Shown here one piece after another: positions 1 to 11,430 of a DNA stretch of 64,000 nucleotides. Source of the DNA: Glebionis coronaria (lineage: Eukaryota; Streptophyta; Magnoliopsida; Asterales; Asteraceae); the NCBI GenBank assembly GCA_025667525.1, contig CM046879.1:387089039-387153038 (forward strand). Direction: 5' to 3'. Below the pieces are notes generated by a model. The model had not been told where the DNA came from. It searched no databases and saw nothing but the letters and a program-made list of their open reading frames with translations. Every line of letters begins with the position of its first letter. Positions within the stretch are counted from its first letter, which is position 1. The translations under genes were made by a program, and so were the position numbers.

Positions 1-80
1 AAAACAAAGAGAACACATGGATCTTCATTAAAGCCAGATATAGAGAAGTGTCCATGCGAAAGCCGTAGCTTTCAAAGATA

Positions 81-1345
81 TCACCTTTTGAGGTTGGAGA
101 TATTCCATGTGCGTTCCAGATCGCGGCCATCCATGTTACGTAACTTGTACGCGCCCCGTCCTAAGGCTTCTGTGACCTCGTACGGTCCTTCCCACTTAGG
201 GCCAAGCTTTCCTGTATTCTCCGCTCGACTTGCTTCGTGAGCACGATAGACATAATCTCCCGGTCGAAAAGAAACACCTTTAACCTTGGCGTCATAATAA
301 TCCTTCATCCGAGCCTTGGACTTGGCCTCATTGATAGCCGCTATCTCCCTTTTTTCCTCCAACAAATCCAGACTGATCCAGAGTTGCTCGTCGTTTGTGA
401 CGACATTAACCTCCGCGGTGCTGATGGTAGGCATTCCTATTTCTACTGGTATAACAGCTTCAGTGCCGTAGGCCAATGGGAATGGGGTGTCCCCGTTGGC
501 TGTTTTGATCATAGTCCTATGTACCCATAGAACATGTGGCAGTTCGTCCACCTATTTGTCACTTCGTTCCTCCAGGCGTGCCTTGATGCATTCACCCAAG
601 CTTCTATTTGCTTGCTCCACAAGACCATTTGTTTGTGGGTGTTTAACAGATGCGAAGCGCCGTTTGATATTCAATGCCGCGCACCATTCCTTGAATGGAT
701 TATCCGCGAACTGCTTCTCGTTGTCCGAGATGATTTCTCCGGATAAGCCAAAACGGCACACAATGTTCTCCCAAACAATCTTTTTAACTTGTTTGCCTGT
801 GATGGATTTGACTGCCTTGGCCTCTATCCAGCATGTGAAGTAGTCCATCACGACAATCAAGAACTTAACTCCCCCCCCCCCCCCGCCGCTACGGGAAAAG
901 GTCCTGCAATATCGATCTCGCACTTATAGAATGGTCATGGGGATGTAATGGGTGTAAGTTCCTGCTGTGGATGTCGTGGTACTGGTCTGTGCACTTGGCA
1001 ATCACTACACTTGTGAATCTTGTCGCGTGCATCCTTATGCATAGTAGGCCAATAATATCCTGTGCGTAGGGCTCGGGCCACTACAGATCGGGGACCCGCG
1101 TGCATGCCACACAACCCTTCATGTATCTCACTGATCACATAAGTAGCCTGGCGTGGCCCAACACACCGCAACCACGACTACAAGAAAGAGCGCTTGTAAA
1201 CAATACCTTCTCGGAGCTCGAAGTGCTGTGACTTCCTTCTGATGCGTCGTGCCGCTTTTTCCTCGTCTGGAAGGGTTTCATTAGTCAAATAGTTGACGAT
1301 CGGGGTCATCCATGTAGGTCCATCTTCCTCAACTATAGCTGCAAC
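81..1345 (-). pseudogene. E1 integrase (zinc-binding, core and C-terminal parts), broken
   Basis: On the minus strand an H2C2 zinc-binding region at about 935-1171 (CSDCQVH near its end) is followed by the catalytic core (IVVMDYFTCWIEAKAV; then DNEKQFADNPF) at 552-923 and a C-terminal DNA-binding part (FRPGDYVYR...GKLGPKWEGPYEV) at 81-551. The protein would insert reverse-transcribed DNA into the genome. It is broken by in-frame stops at 1346-1348, 1178-1180, 932-934 and 552-554. A frameshift coincides with a run of 14 C on the plus strand (871-884). The stop at 81-83 comes near the usual end of Tat polyproteins and may be the original terminator. Positions 1-80 lie beyond it and show no recognisable coding. 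Confidence 0.85.
871..884. repeat. C14/G14 homopolymer run inside the integrase frame
   Basis: Fourteen consecutive C on the plus strand. On the coding strand this is a glycine-type G run. The reading frame upstream (ending AGPFPVA) and downstream (VKFLIVVMDY) differ by a shift exactly here. Confidence 0.9.
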
Positions 1346-2633
1346 TTACCCTTCTAAAATAGACTTTTCCTTGAGTATTTCCACCAAGACTTGCTTCGAT
1401 AAATGGGCGAAACTTGTAGACGCGATCTTGCTAAGAGCGTCCGCCTTCTTGTTTTCACCTCTTGGTACCTGCTTGATATAAAACTTACTGAAATCCGCAA
1501 TGAGTGACTTGACTTTCTCCAAATATCGAACCATGTTATCCTCCTTGGCTATGTACCCCCCTAGAATGTGGTTCGCGACAAGCCGTGAGTCCACGTAGGC
1601 CTCAAGGTTGCGGACTCCCATTCTAGCGGCGATTTTTAAACCCGCAATCAACGCTTCATATTCTGCCTCATTATTGGTGGTTGTGAACTCAAAGCGTAGG
1701 GCGCACGTAAACTCCATTCCTTCTAGATTCGTAAGGATGAGACCAGCTCCTGATCCATCCGTGCACGAAGATCCATCCGTAAACAATACCCATGGTTCTG
1801 ACGGAGTTTCCTCTCGTTGTACAATTGATCCCTCCTCATCCGGCTTCTCTATCAAGAAATCTGCCAAGATTTGGCCTTTAACAGCCGTCCTTGGTCTATA
1901 CAATATGTTATGCTCTCCCAATAGAATGCTCCACTTCTGTATCCTACTGGCCACATCCGGTCTAGAGATTACTTGCTTTATTGGTTGATCCGTAATAACT
2001 ACAATTGGGTGGGCCTGAAAGTATCGGCGCAACCGTTTCGTAGCAAACACTAATGCCAAAACCAATTTTTCCATAGAAGAATAATTCAACTCCGGCCCTT
2101 GTAGTGTTCTACTTATGAAGTAGACCGGAGTTTGAACGGTGTCCCTATCCGTCATAAGTACCGCGCTTATTGCTCCATGTGTGGCTGATAGGTACATGAT
2201 GAGCTCCTCCTTGGGCCGGGGAGCCACTAGCATGGGGAGAGATGCAAGGTGTTGTTTGAGTTGACCAAAGGCTTCCTCGGCTTCCTTTGTCCACCGGAAG
2301 TCTCCCTTCTTAATGCACTTCTTGAGTGTTTTGAATAGGGGGAGTGACTTCTCCGCGGACTTTGATAAGAACCTGTTTAGCCCGGCCAACTTCCCATTTA
2401 AGGATTGCACCTCTTTCCGTGTCTGAGGGGATGGTAACTGTATTACTGCGTCCGTCTTTTCCGGGAAAGGTTTGATTCCATTTGGATCAATCATATATCC
2501 AAGGAACATTCCTTCCGTTGCCCCAAACGTGCATTTCTTCTGATTTAGCTTCATATTAATCCTCCTCAATGTGTCAAACGTCTCTTGGACGTCTCGGAGA
2601 AGTGCATCCTCCGTATGACTTTTGATAACTATG
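1346..2633 (-). pseudogene. E1 reverse transcriptase C-terminal part and RNase H
   Basis: The 407-codon stretch 2569-1346 holds the RT thumb/connection (KKCTFGATEGMFLGYMI, then FRWTKEAEEAFGQLKQHL) and an RNase H domain (LFTDGSSC, NNEAEYEALIAGL, YVDSRLV, ADALSKIAS). These supply the D-E-D residues for degrading the RNA strand during reverse transcription. The frame continues upstream to 2633, where it reads IVIKSHTEDALL, the residues directly following the YVDD active site. The first half of RT lies about 13.5 kb away at 16158 because E2 splits it. The part shown is free of stops until 1346-1348, so this is one of the better-preserved segments of E1. Confidence 0.9.
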
Positions 2634-2911
2634 TGGATTTGCTATTTGCTAATCCGGTGGTCTAGGTGGGTGGTGGAAGGTGGAAGCCATTGTTGAGAGA
2701 GAGAGAGGAGAGGTTGTGTGTAAAATAGAAAATGTACTAAAAGAAGGAAATGAAAACACAAGCAACACCCCTCCTTGGAAGCCTAGGAGGGGTATATATA
2801 GTCACACACGCTACTTAAACTATACAACGTACCTAGTCTAGTCTAAGCGTGTGTGACTATGATAACAAATGGGAATTCTTAAATGTCGTCACATAAAGTG
2901 AATTTCCAACA
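2634..2911 (-). repeat. copia LTR, minus orientation (left end of E2)
   Basis: On the minus strand it begins TGTTGGAAATT at 2911 and ends ...AAATCCA at 2634, a TG...CA LTR of 278 bp. A minus-strand TATA box (TATATATA) lies at 2793-2800, followed by a C/T-rich leader with GA/CT repeats near 2690-2715. It is immediately preceded on the minus strand by a polypurine tract. Confidence 0.75.
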
Positions 2912-2926
2912 ATCTTCCCCCATGGG
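2912..2926 (-). promoter_or_regulatory. polypurine tract of the minus-strand copia
   Basis: Minus strand CCCATGGGGGAAGAT abuts the LTR start TGTTGG. It is the expected primer for plus-strand DNA synthesis. Confidence 0.7.
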
Positions 2927-3534
2927 ACGACGTGTAGAATTACTTACAATATTTTTCCTAACAAGTACATAATGATTAAGAAAAAGAGCTTTCATGAAGC
3001 GTCCAATGCTGATGAAGTCTTCTGAGGCCTTCGTCTTCAAAACGACTCATCTTTAAAGTAACTTGTAGAATAAATATTGTAACGGCACGAGCTAAGTAAC
3101 CCATACACTTCTGGTAAAGGAGAAGCTTCTGAATTAACTTCCCCCTAATTCATGCCACATAAACTTGATGTAGAAGCTTTTAAATAGCTTCCCCCTAAAC
3201 CGACAATCCTCGTAAGCAACTTCAAAGCTTTCAATAAAGCTTAGAATGATTAAGAGCATAGCGGAATCTAACAAGCAAATCCCATCATATAACATGATAA
3301 CGTTGCTAAGAGGGATTGAAAGTTTTGGGCACACCAAGTAGATCAACAACTTTTCTTCTCACGCTTGAATAATTCTTCTGAATTTTTCTTCCCCCTGAGA
3401 GTTCAAGTTATGCATACCAGAAAGAATCAAGACATTTCTTCCCCCACATAGTTGAAGAAAGTAAATCAATCCCAAGTATGAAGCTCAAATACTTAAGTAG
3501 ACACTTTATCCCATTCATGAAGTTGACATCGTAA

Positions 3535-3616
3535 CACCAGAGTTAATTAAGTCCCAGAAATGCACATATCTTCTTCCAGAGATGCACCAGAGTCAATTAA
3601 GTCCCGGGAATGCATA
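3535..3616. repeat. short imperfect tandem duplication
   Basis: The segment caccagagttaattaag plus about 14 further bases at 3535-3566 recurs as caccagagtcaattaag at 3584-3616, with a 17-bp spacer. Confidence 0.7.
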
Positions 3617-4088
3617 TAGGATAATGATGATGAATAATTGCAACAACCAAACAATTAAACATCGAATCAGTAGTGTACCGTTTAGAGATTGATAACGCCA
3701 CGAGTTAAAACACTGATTTTCACTGCGGCTATGACAAATGTCATCCCGGAATGTCTTAAAATCGAAAGAAGGTATGAAGTTCATCACGTGTACTCGTTGT
3801 GCGTTCAATGTGTCTTCTTCTTCCCCCTTGCTGGTTTCGAAACTCGGAACCAGCAATAAATCGTATGCACATGAACCTGAAATCTCGTGAGAATAATAAA
3901 TAAGCTGAATTATATAAGTTGTGAGAATCAGCTGTTGATCGATAATCTCTACTCATAAACTCTCGATGGCCATCTTTACCAACCCACTTGTAAGCAATTT
4001 GAAGTGACCACTGATAGAATGAACCAGATACATCAAACATGAAGCTGAATAAAAATCCTTCGATCTTGTGACTTAAGCTTGCACTATT

Positions 4089-4299
4089 GTTGAATGAAGA
4101 ACGACGGAGAAATCTCTAAGTACTCAATGCATCACTTTAAGTAACCCCCTTAAGTGATAGTTATCCGAGTCATCAACCAAGCATGTTGAATGAAGAACGG
4201 TGGAGAAATCTCTAAGTACTCAATCCTTCGACTAAGCGCGTGACACTGAGTACAACAATGTAACCCCTTTAAGTGATAGTTATCCGAGTCATCAACCAA
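4089..4299. repeat. imperfect tandem duplication, units of about 92 and 115 bp
   Basis: Both units start gttgaatgaagaacg and end gtcatcaaccaa (4089-4180 and 4185-4299). They share the blocks gagaaatctctaagtactca and taagtgatagttatccgag. The second unit has about 23 extra bases in the middle. Confidence 0.85.
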
Positions 4300-4640
4300 C
4301 CACCCCGAACCCGGAAACCAGATAAACAAGTATTCATTTTAAGATTAAGAACGAGCAAGTTATCTGTTGAAGGATAAAATAAGTACACGTCTTCGAAGAA
4401 ATTCGTCTCCAATTTCAAATAATAATAATACACGATTAAAAAAATCCGTAGCCACTAAAAATCACAAAAAATTTCTTGGTCTCGTCAAAATCTTTTCACA
4501 TAGTCACGTCTTTTTGTCTCGTTACTTTGTCACGTCACATTGTCCCGACACATCGTCACGTCCCGATTATAACCAAAGTAAAAAAATACAAATTTTATCC
4601 AAAATAAATTTTGACATAAAATTGTACCATGTAAAATTTT

Positions 4641-4829
4641 GATACTTGGCCCATCATTTTGCAAATGAGAATCGACATTGTGTCAGCCCACTTACCTTGA
4701 GTCGACATTGTGTCCATTACACAACAAAACCCGAACCACAATACAGGGATATAAATTACCCACTTCAACCCTAATATTACTCACAATTATCCTAATCACT
4801 CTCATAACACCAAAGTGGATCAACTTTAA
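4641..4829. other. unassigned junction sequence upstream of the truncated copia gag
   Basis: This stretch separates the minus copia remains from the plus copia gag. It holds a repeated tcgacattgtgtc (4673 and 4702), a TATA-like gatataaatta near 4750, and at about 4809-4827 a copy of the gag segment accaaagtggatcaactt that recurs in frame at about 4911-4930. I cannot assign it to an element. Confidence 0.4.
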
Positions 4830-7085
4830 TTGAACACCAAGTATTTGAACACTCTTCCTCCAGAATGGAAAAAATACGTGACGGATGTTAAATTGGCTAA
4901 GGACTTGCATAACACCAATGTGGATCAACTTCAAGCTTTTCTTCAACAACACGAATGCCATGTGATCGAGGCTCGGTTGTCTACACCTCAAGTTCATGAT
5001 CCACTTGCAATGTATGCTTCTCAACAAAACATGGCTTATACTTATCAGCAACCATCATACTTGCAGCAGACACCACCACACAACTATCAACAACCACAGT
5101 AACCATCTTATCCACCACTAATGATGCCACAACAAGCATTTCAACAAAGTGTTCATCAACAATCTTTTCCACAGCAACCACCATATCAGAAATCACTATC
5201 ACAAGCCAACACCTCTCCAATGGGCTATACTCCTCAGCAAGGATATTTTCCATTAGAAGCACAACCAGCACAATCTTTCTACTCTAATGAACTTCCACCA
5301 ATCCAAGCACCAGTCTTTACTCTAAATGATACGCCAACTGATGTTCTAAACCATCTCACTGCCTACTTGTCAAAACTTGTTGCAACTAGAGGATTTCCAC
5401 CAACAAACAATCAGCTCCGCAACTCATCAAATCCTCGACAACAAGCTACTGTTCAAGATGGTCAAGTGACGGTGCAACCTATTCAGGGAAGGCAAAATTC
5501 ATATGGACCTCCTACAAGGACTGGGAACAATCAAGCTGTGAATTCTCAAGCTAGTGGAAATGGAAGTCCTATTGGTCCTAAAAAGGTTGTGACTTGCTAC
5601 AATTGCCGAGGACAAGGTCATATGGCTAGGGAATGCACTCAACCGAAAAGGAGAAGGGATGATGCATGGTTTCGTGAGAAGATGTATTTGGTTGATGCTC
5701 AGTCTAAGGGGAAGATTTTAGATTCAGAGGAGTTAGCATTTCTTGCAGACCCAGGGGCAGCAGATACTGAAGGCATTGCAGTCGTTTCTACATCTAATGC
5801 AGCTTATCAAGCAGATGATCTTGACGCATATGATTCGGATTGTGATGACATTCACTCTGCCCAAGCTGCTCTCGTTGCTAATCTCTCTCACTACGGTTCT
5901 GATGTCGTCAGTGAGGTACCAACCACATCTAATAATATTGATGATAACCAACATCAAGTTGGGCATGAAAAGGACAACCTCGAACAGTATTCGGGGGCTA
6001 GTAACTCAAATGATGTGTTACCCAATCCTACACATTTGAGTGAACCTCAACTAAATGCTACGACGGGTATGGAATCTTATGGTCAACATGATTTGGTCAT
6101 GGTGCCTAAACATATTATTGATCAAATGCATATGGCCCTCAGACAATCCGTAGATACCAATTCCACCCTAACTGCTGAGCTTGCGTTGCATAAAGAAAAG
6201 GTCAAAACTTTTGAAATTGTCCCTCAAGCAGAGAAAATAACATGTTCTGAATTTGACCAATTTCGTTTTGAAAAGATTGAACACTTGAAAGAATTAGAAT
6301 CATTAAAAAATCTTTCCAATGAATTAAAAGAAAAAGAGTCGGTTGTCAATGATTTTCAGAAACTTAAAATGGATTTCGAAACTCTCGAGTCTAAAAAGTT
6401 TGAATCGGAAATTAATGCTACCAAACTTCTTAAATTCAAAGAACAACGGCTTTTAAAACAATACGCTTCCACAGAAAAGGTTCATCTTTTATCTAAATCA
6501 TTTAAAGAACTCGAACTTAAGCGTCTTCAAGATTTACCACCTAATCTCGGTTATGCAAAACAAGCTCAGAAACATATTCCCGGTCTTTATGATATGACCA
6601 TAATTGGCAAATCGAAAGAAGCACCTTTTGTTCGTAGTACTGAGGAGACACAGTCACTTGCGGATGAAACTCATTCTAAAATGCTTTCAAAATTTCATAC
6701 AATTGATTATGATCAACATAACAAAGATCAATTTTCGAAAAAGACACGCATTCGCTTACAAAAGGAATTAGCAGAATTAACAGTTCTTGTGCCCCAAAGT
6801 TTGTCAAATGAAAACCTTCCTAGTACGTCTCCTAAACTTGTCAAAACGGATTTAACAAAGTTAATTCCACCGGTAAGCAAGGCGTCCGTTAACTTAAATG
6901 CGGTTCACCAACACTTAGCCGATTTTCACAAGGTCATTTTGGAACGTACGACGGCCTCGGCCATAACGGAAGGTGAATGGAACTTTGAGCACACTAGAGC
7001 TACGTTTCGAGACGAAATTGTTCCGCTTGTAAAGAATGTTAAAGCTTGTCATAGTAATCTTGATCAAGACTTGCTTTTGGAATAG
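4830..7085 (+). pseudogene. Ty1/copia gag, 5' truncated, N-terminal part
   Basis: The frame begins in mid-gag (NTLPPEWKKYVTDVKLAKD), continues through a Gln/Pro-rich stretch, and is broken by an in-frame TAA at 5100-5102 before continuing to 7085. A CCHC zinc knuckle, CYNCRGQGHMARECTQ, lies at about 5597-5644 and would bind the genomic RNA. A Lys/Glu/Leu-rich region at roughly 6080-6550 looks coiled-coil. The order gag knuckle, then a long coiled-coil spacer, then protease is typical of a copia family I associate with Asteraceae. The capsid N terminus and 5' LTR are absent. The frame ends at the E3 insertion (CHSNLDQDLLLE) and resumes after it. Confidence 0.85.
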
Positions 7086-7090
7086 GACGA

Positions 7091-7923
7091 TTCTAAGCAA
7101 CTTTTTAGCACTTTTTCAAGGACAATAAGCCAAGAAAAACACCAATAAGCTATTAATAAGCTAAGGAGAAGATCAAAACTTATAAAATATCAAAATGAAG
7201 GCACGAAAATCAAAAGACTTAAACTTTATGTAAAAACTTGATGAAAAAGATGATGAAAACAAGATCGTGATTAACAAGAAAGATTAAAAGATGAAAATTA
7301 AAACAAGATTAAGCTTAAAACGTAAAGATTCAATTAAAAACAAGAAAGGAAGATGAAAGATTAAAGTTCTAGTGAGAGAAACTGTCACTTTCTCTCTCTA
7401 GAACTAAACTACTCCTACTCCTAAAACTAAAACTAAAAACTAACCAACCCTCCAAAATGAGTTTAGGAGGGTATTTATAGGAAAATGGGGAGGTGCATGT
7501 GTTGCCTCCTCTTTCTTTCTTTCTTCACGTCTTCACGTCTTCTCGTTTTTTTAAGTTCTTCGGCTTTATCGACTTTGTCTCGGGATTAATTAAACTCGTC
7601 TTATAATTTCTTTTTTTATTAGACTCGAGTTCTTCGGTTTTATTAAACTTCCATATTTAGACTTGTTCTTCGATAAATCTTCAGAATAGGCCTTGGACTT
7701 CCGTTCTTTTTGCACTCTTGATCTCTTGACGTCGTCTTTTGTCGTTTTCTTCGATAAAAGCCCGTGAATGCCCGTGTTTTCTCCACTTTTCACCTTTTCG
7801 TCCTAAATCACAACAAAAACACAAACCACGCATAATTCCGACATTTACGACATAAAATACACGTTTTGGCTCGGTTATTATTGTAATTAAGTGGTAAAAA
7901 GATGGGTGTTTTCACACCTATCA
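7091..7923 (-). mobile_element. E3: solo LTR of the E7/E8 superfamily inserted in copia gag
   Basis: On the minus strand it begins TGATAGGTGTG at 7923, as the E8 LTR does, and follows the same U3 sequence down to the TATA box (TATAAATA, 7472-7479). No internal region is attached. The copia frame is interrupted exactly here. Flanks gacga (7086-7090) and gacgt (7924-7928) look like a 5-bp target duplication with one mismatch. At about 833 bp it is much shorter than the E7 and E8 LTRs (1.7-1.97 kb) because it lacks most of the hairpin-rich R/U5. A 67-codon U3 frame at 7793-7590 is shared with the other copies. Confidence 0.8.
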
Positions 7924-9587
7924 GACGTGTTTTCAATAAAATGGAAGATGCTAATGAAAACAGTTTACTTGAAATAGAACGGGTTTTACGCCAAAAGGAT
8001 CAGCTTCTGAAGCAAGTGATATCTCATGATATAGTTTCTGTATGTGTGAATAAAAGTGTTGATAATGATTCTATTGTGCATAATGTTGAATCTGTGGATA
8101 ATGTGGTAGGTAGTAATTGTCACGAATCTGACGCTGAATTTTTAAAGCTTCAAGATTCATATTCTTCGCTTTCCAAACGTTTTGATGAGATTCAAACACA
8201 TTGTATTTCGCTTGAATGCAAGCAACAATTTATTCAAGAAATCATTGAAACGTCATTCGAAGGTGTTAACATCGATGATGCAAACTTTGAAAAGAATTTT
8301 CAATTGAATTTACAATCAAAACAGCGTCGGCCAAGTGACAAAGTTGCTACATCTTTGCCGATAGAAATAGAGAAATCTAAGGAGCTTAACTGTGTGAACG
8401 TACTTGAGGCCACTGAGAATATTAAACTTGATCTAGATAATCGAGTTTCTAAGATTTTGTCGAAAGTTGATAACTTAAAACAGAAAAATACACGACTCAT
8501 TGATTCAGTAAAGCCCGCATGTGCTAATACCACTGCACAGAATATCATTGATTGAACAATTGAATCGAAAGTCGGTGTAAATATCTGATTTGAGGGAACA
8601 AATTTGTGATAAGAATCTGATCTTGGCTGAGTTAAAGGAAACACTTCGTACTCTAAAAGGTAAGAATGTAGTGGATAACGCAGCCACTGTTTCAGCATCG
8701 TCCTCTAGTGCAATCAAAAGGAACCTAATAGCCGTCACACCATTTAACAAGGGCCCTCGGACTAAACCATCTCAAACTTTGGTCACTAAAGATAAGGCGG
8801 AATGAAAACCAGCTTCTAATATTCTCGTGTTACCTTCTACAGGAGTAAGCACCACTACTAAGGCTCAAAGATCTAAGCTTAAGAGAAACAAGAAGAATGA
8901 TAGGATCTTGCCCCCATCTAGTAGTCAAGTGAAGAAGAAAGTAGAAGCCCATCGTAGGAATGTTATTTCTGTTTTGAATAAAAAGAATCATGTAGCTAAA
9001 CCTAAAGGCTCTGCGGTTGTGCAGCGTTCTAAGCCTACTGTGAATTCTAATTTAAAATGTTGGAATTGCAATGAATGTATGTTTTCTAGTCGTCATGATT
9101 CTTGTCTTATTGACCATGTGAATGAGATGCATGCCCGGAAAAATGGATTAGAATAGAAACCGACTGGGAAAGTGTTAACCCAAGTTGGTTGGATGTGGCG
9201 CCCCACTGGTAGAACTTTCACTATAGTAGGAAATATGTGCCCTTTGATTAGGATCACTCCCACTACAGCGAAGAAAGCGTGCCCTTTAACTAGGAGTACC
9301 AAGGCTACCAAAACACAAGCGTGTCCTTTAACTAGGAACACCGACACTACCGTAGGAACCAAGTGCCCTTTAAATAGGTCTACTCCCACTGTAGTGTCCG
9401 CGAATAATCCAAAACCTAAGGAAGATGGAACAGTAAAACCTGTTAGTGCTAAAACTCACATTAGAAAACGCAGGAAATCTAAGGGTCACAAAAATGTTAG
9501 CAATTCTGATAATATTTTATCTGTATCTGCTAACACTCCGGAACCAATAGTTTCCAATGCATTGTCTACTGTTGTTGTTGAAAACAG
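7924..9587 (+). pseudogene. Ty1/copia gag C-terminal/linker region, several frameshifts
   Basis: The coiled-coil continues after E3 (VFNKMEDANENSLLEIERV, then HCISLECKQQFIQEI) to 8555, followed by a shift and several short frames (8590-8805, 8827-9156, 9172-9587). These still read as a linker between gag and protease: basic Lys/Arg-rich, then a PTGRTFTIVG segment and a run of CPLTR repeats. Stops at 8553-8555, 8803-8805 and 9154-9156 show decay. This part has no enzymatic domain; in related elements it joins gag to pol. Confidence 0.75.
9237..9401 (+). repeat. 42-bp in-frame tandem repeat in the copia gag-pol linker
   Basis: Four units start at 9237, 9279, 9321 and 9363. The first three are exactly 42 bp (14 codons) and the last is 39 bp or slightly more. 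Each begins with gtgccctttgattagg or a close variant and encodes CPL[ITN]R[ISN]T followed by a variable Thr/Lys-rich tail. Confidence 0.9.
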
Positions 9588-9992
9588 GTGGTCCAAATTG
9601 TTCTCTGGTATTTGGACTCTGGTTGCTCCAAGCATATGACCGGAGATCGCTCTCAGCTCAGAAATTTCGTCAGCAAGTTTCTTGGTACGGTTAGATTTGG
9701 AAATGATCATATTGCAAAGATAATGGTTTATGGTGAATATCATATTGGGAATGTTATAATTTCAAGAGTGTATTATGTGGAAGGTCTCGGTCACAACTTA
9801 TTTTATGTGGGACAATTTTGTGATGCAAACCTAGAAGTTGCTTTTCGAGAGCATACCTGTTTTATTCGTAATTTGGAAGGGGTTGATTTATTGAAAGGTA
9901 CTCGAGGGAATAATTTGTATACTTTGTCTCTACAAGACATGATGGCCGCTTATCCCGTATGTCTTCTCTCCAAAGCATCAAAGACTAAGTAA
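9588..9992 (+). pseudogene. Ty1/copia aspartic protease
   Basis: The frame contains WYLDSGCSKHMTGD, whose D-S-G is the catalytic triad of copia-type proteases that cut the polyprotein. It continues with the usual copia block VYYVEGLGHNLFYVGQFCD. An in-frame TAA at 9990-9992 interrupts the polyprotein just before the integrase zinc-binding region. The protease domain itself has no internal stop, but it lies in a different frame from the preceding linker. Confidence 0.88.
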
Positions 9993-11430
9993 TGGTTATG
10001 GCATCGACGGTTATCTCATCTTAACTTTGACGTTATTAATCACTTGGCTAAAAACGAACTTGTTCGTGGTCTTCCTAAACTATCATTTCACAAGGATCAT
10101 TTGTGTTCCGCGTGTACAATGGGGAAAAGCACTAAGAAGTCCTACAAACCCAAGACTGAAGACACCAACCAAGAGAAACTTTATCTGTTGCATATGGATC
10201 TTTGTGGGCCAATGCGTGTTGAAAGTCTTAGTTGTAAAAAGTACATCCTCGTCATTGTCGATGATTACTCTCGGTTTACATGGGTGAAATTTCTTAAAAC
10301 AAAAAATGAGGCACCTAAATTCATCATCGGATTTCTCAAGATGATTCAAGTGCGTCTCAACACTACTTCTGACGATTTCGTACAGATAATGGAACCGAAT
10401 TTGTGAATCAAATTTTGCGTGATTATTATGAAGAAGTTGGCATTTCTCATGAAACATCCGTTGCTCGCACTCCACAACTAAACGGTGTCGTTGAAAGGCT
10501 AAATCGCACACTTATGGAAGCTGCTCGAATGATGTTAATTTACGCAAAGGCTCCATTGTTTTTATGGGCAGAAGCAGTATCTACAGCAGTGTACACCCAA
10601 ACCGGTCACTAATTCGTAAACGCCATGGTAAAACACCTTATGAGCTTCTCCATGGAAAAGTACCAGATTTATCATATCTTCATGTATTTGGTTCTCTTTG
10701 CTATCCAAATAATGATGGTGACAATTTGGGAAAACTTCAACCAAAGGCTGATATTGGTATTTTCATTGGTTACACACCCGCAAAGAAGGCATACCGAATC
10801 TACAACTGTAACTCTCGCAAGATCCTTGAAACTATGAATGTTGATTTTGATGAGCTGACAGCAATGGCTTCTGAGCAAAACAGCTCTGGACCCGTACTTC
10901 ATGAAATGGGACCCAATAACATTAGTTTTGGTCTTGTCCCAAACAACCCTACTTCATCATCATTTACACCACCTTCTAGGAAGGAATGGGATACATTGTT
11001 TCAACCGTTATTTGATGAATTCTTTACTCCTCCAAGTGTTGTCGCTCCAGCAACCGAAGCACAATCAGATACGTCTGCACCTACAATTGGTCAAGATATA
11101 CCATCAACGAGTAATTCTCAACCAACATCCGAACCAACTACCCATGTCATGCCTATTGATGATGAAGAGGGTGATGATGATCACGATTTGGAATTCGCTC
11201 AAATGCGTAAACTTCCATTCTCTGGTGTACCAATTCCCGACCCTAATCAAGCTGGGTCTTCCACCTCAGAGGAAGCTCCTTCTATAGTTTACTCCAATCC
11301 ACGGATTCGTAAACATGACAGCAAGTGGACAAAGGATCATCCTATAGATTCTATTATTGGTGACCCTAATCGTCCGGTATCCACACGAAGTCAGCTACAA
11401 GAAAATGCAATGTTTTGTCACTTTGATGCT
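9993..11430 (+). pseudogene. Ty1/copia integrase and linker to RT
   Basis: The pre-integrase HHCC region (WLWHRRLSHLN; CSACTMGK) is followed by the catalytic core: first Asp in HMDLCGPM, VIVDDYSRFTWVKFLKTK, second Asp in TDNGTEF, and Glu in [13 protein letters not shown]. All three DDE residues are visible, but in three frames, with shifts near 10380 and near 10570-10610. The C-terminal part ([33 protein letters not shown]) is in the long open frame 10564-12543 shared with RT. From about 10900 to 11430 lies a Pro/Ser/Asp-rich linker, as is usual in copia elements. Integrase before RT confirms Ty1/copia rather than Ty3/gypsy. Confidence 0.9.

Larger units (their letters stand above)
2927..4640 (-). 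other. 3' internal region of the minus-strand copia, non-coding as far as visible
   Basis: I recognise no gag or pol domain here; the longest minus-strand frames are 71-94 codons and match nothing I know. The motif CTTCCCCC (GGGGGAAG on the element's sense strand) recurs at 3138, 3188, 3388, 3438 and 3820, in addition to the terminal tract at 2914. Two short tandem duplications are present and listed separately. From about 4360 to 4640 the sequence becomes A/T-rich and I cannot say to which element it belongs. Confidence 0.5.
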
